Shown: one piece after another, positions 46,273-53,901 of the stretch | Numbering within the stretch: position 1 is the stretch's first letter | Layout of the letters: the number at the start of each line of letters is the position of its first letter | NCBI GenBank assembly: GCA_013347225.1 | Contig: CP054595.1 | Coordinates: forward strand, 2,538,415 to 2,602,414 | DNA: 64,000 bases | Source of the DNA: Candidatus Accumulibacter similis | GTDB taxonomy: Bacteria; Pseudomonadota; Gammaproteobacteria; Burkholderiales; Rhodocyclaceae | Direction of reading: 5' to 3' | The notes under the pieces: model-generated | The model's input: the letters and a program-made list of their open reading frames with translations, nothing else | What the model was told of the DNA's origin: nothing | Databases searched by the model: none | Program-made: the position numbers and the translations under genes

Positions 46273-47556
46273 ATGAGCCTTTCCTCCCGTTTCAGTTGCC
46301 TCGACGATCACGATCCCGAAGCGCTCGCCGTCGAGCAGGCGCGCGCTTACATCCACAGCCAGTTGCGCCCGCGGCTTGCCTGCGAGCGCGTCGCGCTGCG
46401 CAGCGCGCTCGGCCGCGTGCTTGCGCGTGACCTGATCGCCCCGTGCAACGTTCCCGCTGCCGACAACTCGGCGATGGACGGCTACGCGCTGCGGCACGCC
46501 GACCTCGATGCTGCCGGCGAGACGTCGCTGCGCCTCGTTGGCAGCGCCATGGCCGGCCGCCCCTACGCCGGCGTCGTGGCAGCCGGCGATTGCGTGCGCA
46601 TCATGACCGGCGCGGTGCCGCCGTCCGGTTGCGATACGGTCGTGATGCAGGAAGTCGTGCGCGTCGATGGTGAACGCATCGTCATCCCGGGCGGCCAGCG
46701 CCGGGGTCAGAACATCCGCCTGGCGGGTGAGGATCTGGCGCTCGGCCGGCCGGCGCTGACTGCCGGCCGGCTGATCTGGCCGGCCGAGCTGGGGCTGATG
46801 GCTTCGCTCGGTTTCGCCGAGGTGAGCGTCTTCCGGCGCCTGCGCGTTGCCTTCTTCTCGACCGGCGACGAGCTGTGCTCGATCGGCACGCCGCTGGCCG
46901 ACGGCGAGGTCTACGACAGCAACCGTTACACCCTGTTCGGCATGCTCAGCCGGATGGGCTGCGAGTTGCTCGACCTGGGCGTCGTCGCCGACGATCCGCC
47001 ACTGCTCGCCGATGTCTTCCGCCAGGCGGCTGCGGCGGCCGACGTGGTGATCAGCAGCGGCGGCGTGTCGGTCGGCGAGGCGGATTTCGTCAGGCCGCTG
47101 ATGGCCGAACTGGGCGAAGTCCTGTTCTGGAAGATCGCCATGAAGCCCGGGCGGCCTCTGGCCTTTGGCCGCATCGGCGGCGCTGCCGGCAATGCCGATG
47201 GCGGTGCCTGGCTGTTCGGGCTGCCGGGAAACCCGGTGGCGGTGATGGTGACCTTCTACCAGTTCGTCCGCGAGGCCCTTTACCGGCTGATGGGTGCCGA
47301 TCCGCCGCCCGTCGTGCCGCTGCTGCCGGCGGTGTGCGAGCACAGCCTGAAGAAGCTGCCGGGGCGCAGCGAGTACCAGCGCGGCATCCTCAGCCAGACC
47401 GCCGGCGGCTGGCGCGTCCGGCCCGCCGCTGCCCAGGGCTCGGGGATCCTGCGCTCGATGGTCGAGGCGAACTGCTTCATCGTCCTCGGTCACGAGCGCG
47501 GCCCGGTCGCTGCCGGCGATGTCGTCGAGGTGCAGCTCTTCGACGGGCTGATCTGA
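46273..47556 (+). CDS. moeA: Molybdopterin molybdenumtransferase MoeA
   Basis: The 427-residue protein inserts molybdate into adenylylated molybdopterin. Domains follow the MoeA order: N-terminal part with VPAADNSAMDGYAL (about 62-75), RIMTGAVPPSGCDTVVMQE, the MogA-like domain III with ISSGGVSVGEADFV and WKIAMKPGRPLAFG, GLPGNPVAVMVTFYQFVR, and the C-terminal beta domain. Length is normal. The ATG at 46273 is the only fitting start; the frame upstream through moaA is not used. The ribosome site is weak. Confidence 0.96.
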   Translation: MSLSSRFSCLDDHDPEALAVEQARAYIHSQLRPRLACERVALRSALGRVLARDLIAPCNVPAADNSAMDGYALRHADLDAAGETSLRLVGSAMAGRPYAGVVAAGDCVRIMTGAVPPSGCDTVVMQEVVRVDGERIVIPGGQRRGQNIRLAGEDLALGRPALTAGRLIWPAELGLMASLGFAEVSVFRRLRVAFFSTGDELCSIGTPLADGEVYDSNRYTLFGMLSRMGCELLDLGVVADDPPLLADVFRQAAAAADVVISSGGVSVGEADFVRPLMAELGEVLFWKIAMKPGRPLAFGRIGGAAGNADGGAWLFGLPGNPVAVMVTFYQFVREALYRLMGADPPPVVPLLPAVCEHSLKKLPGRSEYQRGILSQTAGGWRVRPAAAQGSGILRSMVEANCFIVLGHERGPVAAGDVVEVQLFDGLI

Positions 47557-47639
47557 GTTCCTGCCAGCCGGTGGCGGCGCCGGTCATGGCGGCCGCGCAA
47601 GGGGGCAACGTGGCGACCTGGCATTTGGGGTGGTGAGCG

Positions 47640-49166
47640 ATGGACCTGATGCTGCAGAAGATCTGGGCCTACTTCTGGCTGCCGGAGACGAAGTACGTCA
47701 TCGTTGCTGCCGTCGGCGTGACGCTGCTGTCGTTGCGAATGCTGGAGAAGGAACGCCGGCGGGTGGCGGCGACCTTCGTCGTCTTTCTCCTCTGCCTGAT
47801 CGGCCAGCTTTTTGGTGCCGTTCTCGAAGCGCTCGACTACTCGCGGCTGGCGGTGATGCTGCACGAGATCTTCGTCATCGGTTCGGGAATGGCGCTGTTC
47901 CGGCTCGTCGCGATCTTCGTCTTCCGGGCGATCCTGCCGCGCGTCGGGATCGTCGTCGCACGCATCGCCGAGGACATCAGCGTCCTGCTGGTATACGCCG
48001 TGTTCATCCTCGCCCGGCTGCATTTCGTCGGCCTCGATCCGTCGAGCCTGCTGACCACCTCGGCGGTGATCACCGCCGTGCTCGCATTCGCCATGCAGGA
48101 TACCCTCGGCAACATCCTCGCCGGCGTGGCGCTGCAGCTCGACAACTCGTTGCGCACCGGTGACTGGATCCGCATCGACGACATCAACGGCCGGGTGGCG
48201 CAGGTGCGCTGGCGGCAGACGACGATCCGGACACGCAACGGCGAGGTGGTGGTGGTGCCCAACAGCCAGTTGATGCGTGGCCGCTTCACGGTCTATGGCC
48301 GCGAGGAAGTTGCAAGCTGGCCGTGGCGGCGCTGGGTGTGGTTCAACCTGACCTACGATTCACCGCCGACGCAGGTGATCGCTGCCGTCGAGACGGCGAT
48401 CAGCGTCGCCGAGATTCCGAACGTTGCCGACGATCCCCGGCCATCCTGCGTCCTGATGGAGTTCGGTCCGGGTTACGCGCGCTATGCGTTGCGCTACTGG
48501 ATGATCGACCCGCAGGCCGACGATCCGACCGACTCGGCGGTGCGCGTGCACCTGCTCGCCGCCCTGCAGCGCGGCGGCATGGAACTGGCCGTGCCGGAGC
48601 AATCGCTGCTGGTGACGAAGGAGAACGAGGCGCATCGCAAGTCGATCCAGCGGCGCGAACGCGAACGGCGGCTGGCCGACCTGCGCCGCTTCGAGATCTT
48701 CTCGAGCCTGCAGGAAGACGAACTGCTGACCATCAGCGCGCACCTCATCCATGCGCCCTTCGTCAGCGGTGACGTGATCTACCGGCAGGGTGACGTCGCC
48801 CACTGGCTGTATCTGTTGACCGCCGGCGAGGCGGACGTGTGGCTGCAGTTCCCGGAGCAGCCGCGGCAGCTGTTCCGCACCATCGAGGCCGGCAGCACCT
48901 TCGGCGAGCGCGGCGTCCTCACCGGCGAACTGCGCCGCGACACGGTCATCGCCCGCAGCGATCTCGTCTGCTATCGTCTCGACCAGGCGACGGTGCAGCA
49001 GTTGATCCAGTCGCGGCCGGCGATTGCTGAAGCGTTCGCCGGCATCCTCGCCCGCCGCGAGCAGGAGATGAACGACTTTTCGCACCGTTACGTCGCGGAG
49101 ACGACGGGCGGGACGAAGCCCGAGATCGGCATGCTGGACAGGATTCGCGCCTTCCTCGGGCTCTGA
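47640..49166 (+). CDS. MscS-family channel with C-terminal cNMP-binding domain
   Basis: The 508-residue membrane protein has four or so N-terminal helices, then the MscS pore helix and beta domain. These include AVLAFAMQDTLGNILAGVALQLDN (in part, about 140-165), TGDWIRIDDINGRVAQVRWR and VVVVPNSQLM. A cyclic-nucleotide domain occupies about 345-475, with STFGERGVLTGELRRDTVIA keeping Glu in FGE and Arg in RRDT. The cNMP cassette therefore looks functional, unlike those of the two SulP proteins. MscS channels with cNMP domains are thought to be gated by cyclic nucleotides rather than only by tension. The ATG at 47640 has a weak ribosome site (GTGAGCG). Confidence 0.92.
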   Translation: MDLMLQKIWAYFWLPETKYVIVAAVGVTLLSLRMLEKERRRVAATFVVFLLCLIGQLFGAVLEALDYSRLAVMLHEIFVIGSGMALFRLVAIFVFRAILPRVGIVVARIAEDISVLLVYAVFILARLHFVGLDPSSLLTTSAVITAVLAFAMQDTLGNILAGVALQLDNSLRTGDWIRIDDINGRVAQVRWRQTTIRTRNGEVVVVPNSQLMRGRFTVYGREEVASWPWRRWVWFNLTYDSPPTQVIAAVETAISVAEIPNVADDPRPSCVLMEFGPGYARYALRYWMIDPQADDPTDSAVRVHLLAALQRGGMELAVPEQSLLVTKENEAHRKSIQRRERERRLADLRRFEIFSSLQEDELLTISAHLIHAPFVSGDVIYRQGDVAHWLYLLTAGEADVWLQFPEQPRQLFRTIEAGSTFGERGVLTGELRRDTVIARSDLVCYRLDQATVQQLIQSRPAIAEAFAGILARREQEMNDFSHRYVAETTGGTKPEIGMLDRIRAFLGL

Positions 49167-49187
49167 CGGCGGGCGCTGCCGCCTTCC

Positions 49188-50297
49188 TCAGGCCGGCAGG
49201 CGGTGGCCAGCGGCGCCGCCGACGCGCAGGCGGCCCGCATAGCCGGTCATTTCGAGGTAACCGCGACCGCTCAGGCTGCCCTCGACGCGCACCAGGCCTT
49301 CCCAGTAGCTCACCGGCGTCGGCAGGGTGGTCGACAACTCCTGGTCGTCGACGGCCGGGCGCGTGCGGATGCTGTGTTCGCCGAAGCGGACTTCGATCTC
49401 CACCGGGTAGCGGGCGCCGTTGCGCGGCGATTGCCAGTGGCGCAACGGCGTGAAGTGAACCTGCTCGCTGGCGAACTGCTGCAGGCGGCCGTCGGCATCG
49501 CGCCAGGCGGCGTGCGCGTAGAGCGTCGAGCCGGCGGCGTCGCGCATGCGGAAAGCCATCAGCGCGCCGCCATCGCCCAGGTTGATTCCCAGCCAGTCCC
49601 AGCCGACGGCGCCACCGCCGAGCAGCGTGGTCGACCATTCGTGGTCGAACCAGGCGCGGCCGTCGACTGCGTGTCGCCGGCCCTGCCGCAGCAGCGTCCC
49701 GGCGACCCGCAATTGCGGCCAACTGACGTAGTGGCTCGCCAAATCCGGCGTATGTCCCTTGCGCGAATGGCCCGCATCGCCCTGCAGCAGCAGCGGTTGC
49801 GATGGGTTCAGCGACAGCTCCCAGGAAAACTGCGGGCCCTGCATGCGCAACTGCAACGACTCGCGGCCACCGATCTCCTGCCGGAACATCCGCCAGGCGC
49901 CGATGCCGACGTCCAGGTCGTGGCTGGAGAAGCGGGCGCCGAGGTTGGCGCGGGCAGCGCGTTCGGCGTGCAGCAGGCCCTCGCCGGGAATCGTCAGGGC
50001 GGCGTGCGCGAAGACGATCTGGCGTGCGGCGAGCGGTGAGCGCAGTCCTTCGGCGATTCCCGGCCGGCTGCGGAAGAAGGTGAACTGGAAGCCGACATCA
50101 GGCTGTGGCGCGTCGAGGGCGCCGGTGACGTACCACCATTCGGTGCGAAAGTCCGGGTGGGCGCCATGATCGCGCGGGAAGACCAGCTCGACGCCGGCCT
50201 TCACCGCCGGGTAGTCGACGGCGCTGGCGGCCGCCGCCGCGGTGCCCGTCAGGCTCGGCAACAGCAGGGGAGTGGCGAGGAAGCTGCGGCGGCGCAT
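49188..50297 (-). CDS. Lipocalin-like AttH/CrtC-type protein with Tat signal
   Basis: The 369-residue protein starts RRRSFLATPLLLPSL, a twin-arginine-like signal ending around AAAASA. The mature part is an AttH/carotenoid-1,2-hydratase-like double lipocalin: FPRDHGAHPDFRTEWWYVTG, FQFTFFRSR, FAHAALT, WFDHEWSTTLLGGGAVGWDW (in part) and a C-terminal YWEGLVRVEG and GYLEMTGY. Family members usually accompany an ABC exporter related to LolCDE-type permeases; none is seen here. It is convergent with the MscS gene, with a 21-base gap. The function is unknown beyond a periplasmic lipid or hydrophobic-ligand role (inference). Confidence 0.88.
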   Translation of the reverse strand: MRRRSFLATPLLLPSLTGTAAAAASAVDYPAVKAGVELVFPRDHGAHPDFRTEWWYVTGALDAPQPDVGFQFTFFRSRPGIAEGLRSPLAARQIVFAHAALTIPGEGLLHAERAARANLGARFSSHDLDVGIGAWRMFRQEIGGRESLQLRMQGPQFSWELSLNPSQPLLLQGDAGHSRKGHTPDLASHYVSWPQLRVAGTLLRQGRRHAVDGRAWFDHEWSTTLLGGGAVGWDWLGINLGDGGALMAFRMRDAAGSTLYAHAAWRDADGRLQQFASEQVHFTPLRHWQSPRNGARYPVEIEVRFGEHSIRTRPAVDDQELSTTLPTPVSYWEGLVRVEGSLSGRGYLEMTGYAGRLRVGGAAGHRLPA

Positions 50298-50313
50298 GGC
50301 GTGGCCGTTTCAG

Positions 50314-51114
50314 TCAGGGGGCAGCGAGGAGCCAGCGGAACGAGGCGCCCAGGCGATAGCTGCCATCATCGCACCGGAAGGGCGCCAATGCCGCTGCATG
50401 CGCCGCATCGACGGCCTCGACGCTGCTGTGTTCCGCCGCCCTTGCTGCGACGCCCGAAGAGCCCAGTCCGCGCAGCGCGGTGTGCAGATCCCGGTAACGC
50501 CACTCGCAGGCGAACTCCGCAAGCTTCAGGACCGTCAGGCCGGCAGACTCGGCAAGGGTCATCAAGGCACCCTCGTCGGACAGGGCAAAGGGGCCCGGTG
50601 CTGCAGCCGCTGGCGACGGCAACAGTGGCTTGAGCGCCGTGAGCAGTGCTGCCGCGTCCATTCCTTGCGGGTCGCCCCATGTCAGGACGACGACCCGGCC
50701 AGTTGGCTTCGCAACCCGCCTGGCTTCGACGAGGGCGGCAAGCGGATTGGCGGCAAACTGAAAGGCGTTGAAGCCAGTGACGAAGTCGAAGCTGCCGTCT
50801 GCGAATGGCAGTTGTTCCAGGTCGCCAAGGCGAAAATCCGCGACGGCAACGCGTTCACGGGCGATTGCGAGGAGGCCTTCAGCGGCATCGACGCCTGCAA
50901 CCTCTGCGCCGCGACGTGCAGCCAGCAGGGCGGCCATCCCGGCGCCGCAACCGACATCGCAGTAACTGCTTCCCGGACGAAGGGCAAGCTCGTCAAGCAC
51001 TGCCTCATAGGCAGCTCTGCACTGTCCCTCCTGCACTTCCGCCCAGTCGCGGGCCCGCGCGCCCCACAGCCGGCCGTTCGCGGGGGAACGGCGGATCTCA
51101 TCGTCAGCCTTCAC
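50314..51114 (-). CDS. Class I SAM-dependent methyltransferase
   Basis: The 266-residue protein has the methyltransferase core from residue 45: SSYCDVGCGAGMAALLAARRG is motif I (in part), GVDAAEGLLAIARER, DLEQLPFADGSFDFVTGFNAF, and EARRVAKPTGRVVVLTWG. It resembles UbiE/COQ5-like enzymes of unknown substrate. GTG 51114 follows AGAGGAG at good spacing and is much better than the open frame upstream to 51294. It lies 266 bases from the MAPEG gene and could be part of the accessory segment, although its base composition is closer to the host. Confidence 0.9.
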   Translation of the reverse strand: MKADDEIRRSPANGRLWGARARDWAEVQEGQCRAAYEAVLDELALRPGSSYCDVGCGAGMAALLAARRGAEVAGVDAAEGLLAIARERVAVADFRLGDLEQLPFADGSFDFVTGFNAFQFAANPLAALVEARRVAKPTGRVVVLTWGDPQGMDAAALLTALKPLLPSPAAAAPGPFALSDEGALMTLAESAGLTVLKLAEFACEWRYRDLHTALRGLGSSGVAARAAEHSSVEAVDAAHAAALAPFRCDDGSYRLGASFRWLLAAP

Positions 51115-51329
51115 TTTCGGCTCCTCTTGGCAAAGGGGACTGGGTAGACGTCCCGGCGAGACCAGATCGTGGTCCGCTGCTGCCGTCCCCCGATCCATGT
51201 CGGCGGAGGGTTCGAGGGCCGGGCGGGGCCACCTGCCGACGCACCACGAGAATGAAGTGCTAGGTGGGACACGTCCCCTCGATCGAAGCCTCAAACGCCC
51301 GGTAGCGCATGTGACATCTACTCACGGAG

Positions 51330-51366
51330 AACGGCAAATGGGGCACGCGCCTTGTTTCGCCGTCCT
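51330..51366. other. Hairpin with possible degenerate attC features
   Basis: CGGCAAA and TTTCGCCG flank an inner GGC/GCC hairpin in the 266-base gap between the methyltransferase and MAPEG genes. Read on the minus strand, the stretch from 51384 leftward starts GCCTGAC, then GTTTCAAG, which recalls the R and L boxes of attC sites. The other half does not match. It could instead be an imperfect terminator for the MAPEG gene. Nothing else is recognisable in the gap. Confidence 0.25.
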
Positions 51367-51380
51367 TGAAACCGAGCTTG

Positions 51381-51962
51381 TCAGGCAGCAAAGCGGACCC
51401 CCAGAAAGTAGACGGCGATACCCCCTAGAAGAATCGTTGGGTAAAAGGTGAAAGCGAAGCCAAACGCTCTTGAAGGTGCGCCGCCCGAGTAGCCGATGTA
51501 GAACAGAACCCGACCAACGACGAACATCGCGGCCGCCGCCGGAATGAGACCGAGGAGGTGACCTGGCAATGTGAATGAGCAAGCAGAATACACGGACAAT
51601 GCGAGCGCCACTTGCTCCAGGGTGTTTTGCAGAAGCGCTTGAAGTAGCCTGGCACGTGTGGTTCCCTCGGTAAGGGCGCTGCCATTGATGTCTTCGGGCG
51701 TGAAGAAACGATGCTTGGCCAATCGGGCGATACAGATGAACAGTGAGACCGCAGGTGCCATCAGAGATACGGCAAGGAGTTCCAGGCGGAACTCGACGGA
51801 TGCGCCCGGGGCAATGCGGGCCTCTCCAAAGATTGCAGCAAGGGTGAAGAAGACCAACGCCATCAACAAGGCCGATGCCATGCCAATTGCCACGCCGCGT
51901 TGCTCGCTATTCAAGTGGCGACTCCTGTGTGCCATGTCGTGCTGCCAGCGAATGGCGTTCAT
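51381..51962 (-). CDS. MAPEG-family membrane protein
   Basis: The 193-residue protein has four hydrophobic helices (about residues 23-45, 57-78, 110-130 and 140-190). It has the MAPEG pattern: RLLQALLQNTLEQVALALSVY contains the N-x3-E catalytic/glutathione-site helix, followed by GRVLFYIGYSGGAPSRAFGF (in part). MAPEG proteins include glutathione transferases and inner-membrane relatives. Two 60-base lines counted inside the gene are 52-53% GC, clearly below the neighbours. The frame extends upstream through an attC-like site, giving an attC-derived prefix. ATG 51962 and ATG 51935 are both possible starts; neither has a strong ribosome site. It looks like an integron cassette gene. Confidence 0.8.
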   Translation of the reverse strand: MNAIRWQHDMAHRSRHLNSEQRGVAIGMASALLMALVFFTLAAIFGEARIAPGASVEFRLELLAVSLMAPAVSLFICIARLAKHRFFTPEDINGSALTEGTTRARLLQALLQNTLEQVALALSVYSACSFTLPGHLLGLIPAAAAMFVVGRVLFYIGYSGGAPSRAFGFAFTFYPTILLGGIAVYFLGVRFAA

Positions 51963-52024
51963 CTGCCGCGCCGAAAGCGTCCGGCCTTGCCGCTGGTACG
52001 TCCGTGGCAGATGAACCTCGTTGG

Positions 52025-52120
52025 ACTGAACGTTTGAGTTCAGGGGCCGCCGGAGCACGTAGGGCGGAGGGAACCGGCAAGCGCAGCTTGCCGGCGGTCC
52101 CCTGAACCGATGGGTTCGGC
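52025..52120 (-). other. attC-like integron recombination site
   Basis: The 96-base element has the four-box layout of attC. R-like boxes ACTGAAC (52025-52031) and GTTCGGC (52114-52120) flank six-base spacers and long complementary L arms: TTCAGGGGCCGCCGG (52039-52053) and CCGGCGGTCCCCTGAA (52091-52106). The arms differ by one extrahelical T, as attC arms do. A second hairpin (CCGGCAAGC-GCA-GCTTGCCGG, 52074-52094) sits inside. On the minus strand the end reads CCTGAACTCAAACGTT, the usual L'-spacer-R' form, so the orientation fits the minus-strand MAPEG cassette. R boxes have C where the consensus has A. Confidence 0.6.
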
Positions 52121-52196
52121 GTCGTCATCTTCGAGCGGGGAACAGTCCCTTGATATGGAGCATGCCGACCGAGCAGGCCTGCTGCCACGGGTCCGT

Positions 52197-52508
52197 CACG
52201 GCATGGTCTTTCACGACAAGCGACATCCGCGTGAAGAGGGGCGCCCGGCAAGTCGAAGCCCTCCGCATGCGCCTTGTGATCACAGGGGGCGTCGCGGCGT
52301 CGGCGCAGAACCGGGCGAAGCGTGCGTTGCCGTTGCTGCACAAGGAAGTGCTTGGCAGCGAGCTTCCGTCGCTCGACGATGCCGTGTGGGCAACGCTTTC
52401 AGGCGCTTGCCGGTCGCCCTCACGGCGAAAGAAGTACAGCGCTTGTCGGTGCTGAGCGTGGGAACGATGGGCCTCACCCTGCGGCTGGCGATGGCCACGG
52501 CAGGGCTG
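52197..52508 (+). pseudogene. Integron integrase (IntI) remnant, frameshifted and truncated
   Basis: Three consecutive plus-strand pieces in two frames read as IntI. FHDKRHPREEG (52212 onward) comes first. Then in the +1 frame, ARQVEALRM...GGVAASAQNRAKRALP and LLHKEVLGSELPSLDDAVW (to about 52395). Then, back in the first frame, RLPVALTAKEVQRLS and VGTMGLTLRLAMATAGL (52404-52508). These match the SAM-like N-terminal domain and the LPVVLT..EV junction of integron integrases. The catalytic C-terminal half (R-H-R-Y) is absent; the YiaA gene begins instead. Its direction, away from the attC-like site, is that of a normal integron. Confidence 0.7.
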
Positions 52509-52556
52509 CCTCCGACACCCGCTCGACCAGGACCGCTGCCTTCGCACGACTCGGCC

Positions 52557-52997
52557 TCACTCCTCCGGCAGCGTCGCCGGGCTTTGGGGGGCCGGTTCTT
52601 CCTTGCAGTGGGCCAGGTCGCGGATGTTCTTCTGCACGGCGACGGCGCCAAACAGGCTGAGCAGGAAGGACATCGCGTAGAAGCCCTTCTCGGACGCCAG
52701 CAGTGTGGCATTCCACAGCCCGATGGTGAGCAGGAGCACCGCCAGCAGCAGGGAGACCCAGCACAGGCCGTAGTAGATGGCGGTCACAGGGATGCTTTCG
52801 AGCCGGTCGCGCACCGACTTCTGCAGCGAAACGGCCGAGAACAGGCCGTACATGAGAACCGTGAAATAGTAGCCCTTCTCGTTGAGCGCCATGCTGGCGT
52901 TCCAGAGGCCCGTCAGGTAGGCAATGGCACCCACGAGGAGGGCAGCCCACGATGCGCCGATGAAGGCTCCGGTCGGGCGTTGGGGTTGCGGTTGCAT
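52557..52997 (-). CDS. YiaA/YiaB-family inner membrane protein
   Basis: The 146-residue protein has four hydrophobic helices arranged as two related halves: [22 protein letters not shown] with [20 protein letters not shown], and [17 protein letters not shown] with [20 protein letters not shown]. The repeated N-A-[ST]-x2-x3-EKG-[FY] between helices is the YiaAB two-helix-domain signature. The physiological role of YiaA is unknown. ATG 52997 follows AAAGGAG and is clearly the start. It abuts the truncated integrase relic downstream. Confidence 0.9.
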   Translation of the reverse strand: MQPQPQRPTGAFIGASWAALLVGAIAYLTGLWNASMALNEKGYYFTVLMYGLFSAVSLQKSVRDRLESIPVTAIYYGLCWVSLLLAVLLLTIGLWNATLLASEKGFYAMSFLLSLFGAVAVQKNIRDLAHCKEEPAPQSPATLPEE

Positions 52998-53046
52998 GTA
53001 CGGCTCCTTTGCTTGGCATTCATTCCTGTCGCGAGGTGCTGAGTGG

Positions 53047-53631
53047 TCAAAAGGGAACGGCCCACGTCTTCCCCTCGCCCAGCCTCCACTCAATCCCCGG
53101 CAACAGCAGCGGCCTGACAGGATCCCCCGCGCGCGGTGCTTCGCTCGACCGATACGTTCCGCCGTCCGGGTCTCGAAAAACGAGCAATTCGTTGCCTGTC
53201 AGGTCAAGCAGCCACACTTCGGGTATGCCGTGACGCGCGTACAGCTCGAGTTTCACGCCCCGATCGTAGTCGATGGAAGAGCTGGCGATCTCGACGACCA
53301 ACAGGACATCCGCTGGGCCGGGGAGGCGCGCCATGTAGTCGCCGGGTTTGAGCAGGGCCAGGTCGGGCTGCGGTTCAGAGCGATCACCGAGGAGGATCGG
53401 ATTCTGCGTGCTGACCAGGCAGTCCTGGCCGGCGGCGAGCGTGAACAGGCGCGCCAGTTGGTTGACGACATAGGCGTGTTGGCTGCCGATCGGGGCCATG
53501 TCGAAGACCTCTCCCTCGATGAGTTCCACCCTGTCCTGGTGCCCGAACACACCGGCTTCGGCCATCCTGTGATAGTCGCCGACGCTGATGCGGTGTCGCG
53601 CCCGGTCCATCAGCTGGCTCATGTAACCCAT
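53047..53631 (-). CDS. Uma2-family (DUF820) putative restriction-endonuclease-fold protein
   Basis: The 194-residue protein has the PD-(D/E)XK-like Uma2 fold: [35 protein letters not shown] with the first Glu, [12 protein letters not shown] with the active Asp, and [10 protein letters not shown] with Glu before the strand, then [18 protein letters not shown]. Uma2 genes are abundant in cyanobacteria and some environmental bacteria and are often thought to come from mobile elements; no function is proven. ATG 53631 follows AGGGGAGG. It stands alone, 49 bases after YiaA in the minus direction. Confidence 0.9.
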   Translation of the reverse strand: MGYMSQLMDRARHRISVGDYHRMAEAGVFGHQDRVELIEGEVFDMAPIGSQHAYVVNQLARLFTLAAGQDCLVSTQNPILLGDRSEPQPDLALLKPGDYMARLPGPADVLLVVEIASSSIDYDRGVKLELYARHGIPEVWLLDLTGNELLVFRDPDGGTYRSSEAPRAGDPVRPLLLPGIEWRLGEGKTWAVPF

Positions 53632-53901
53632 GCAGGCCTCCCCTGCGAAGCAGTTTGCGCTTGGCTCGCGCGGACGGATGACCAATCCAGGCGCAGCAGG
53701 ACGAGTGTAGGGACCGCGCAAAGGGGTGTCAATCCGCCAGCCCGCTGCCGGCGCCCCGGAAAAGTCTTCCCGTCTGCCAGCGCCGCGGCGGACGGGCATG
53801 GAGAAACACACGCGCTTCGGACGCTTGCAGCGCTGGCGGCGATCGCCCCGGGCACCGCTCGATCGTCATCGTCGTCCGTCGGGGCCGGCCGTGTAGGAAG
53901 C

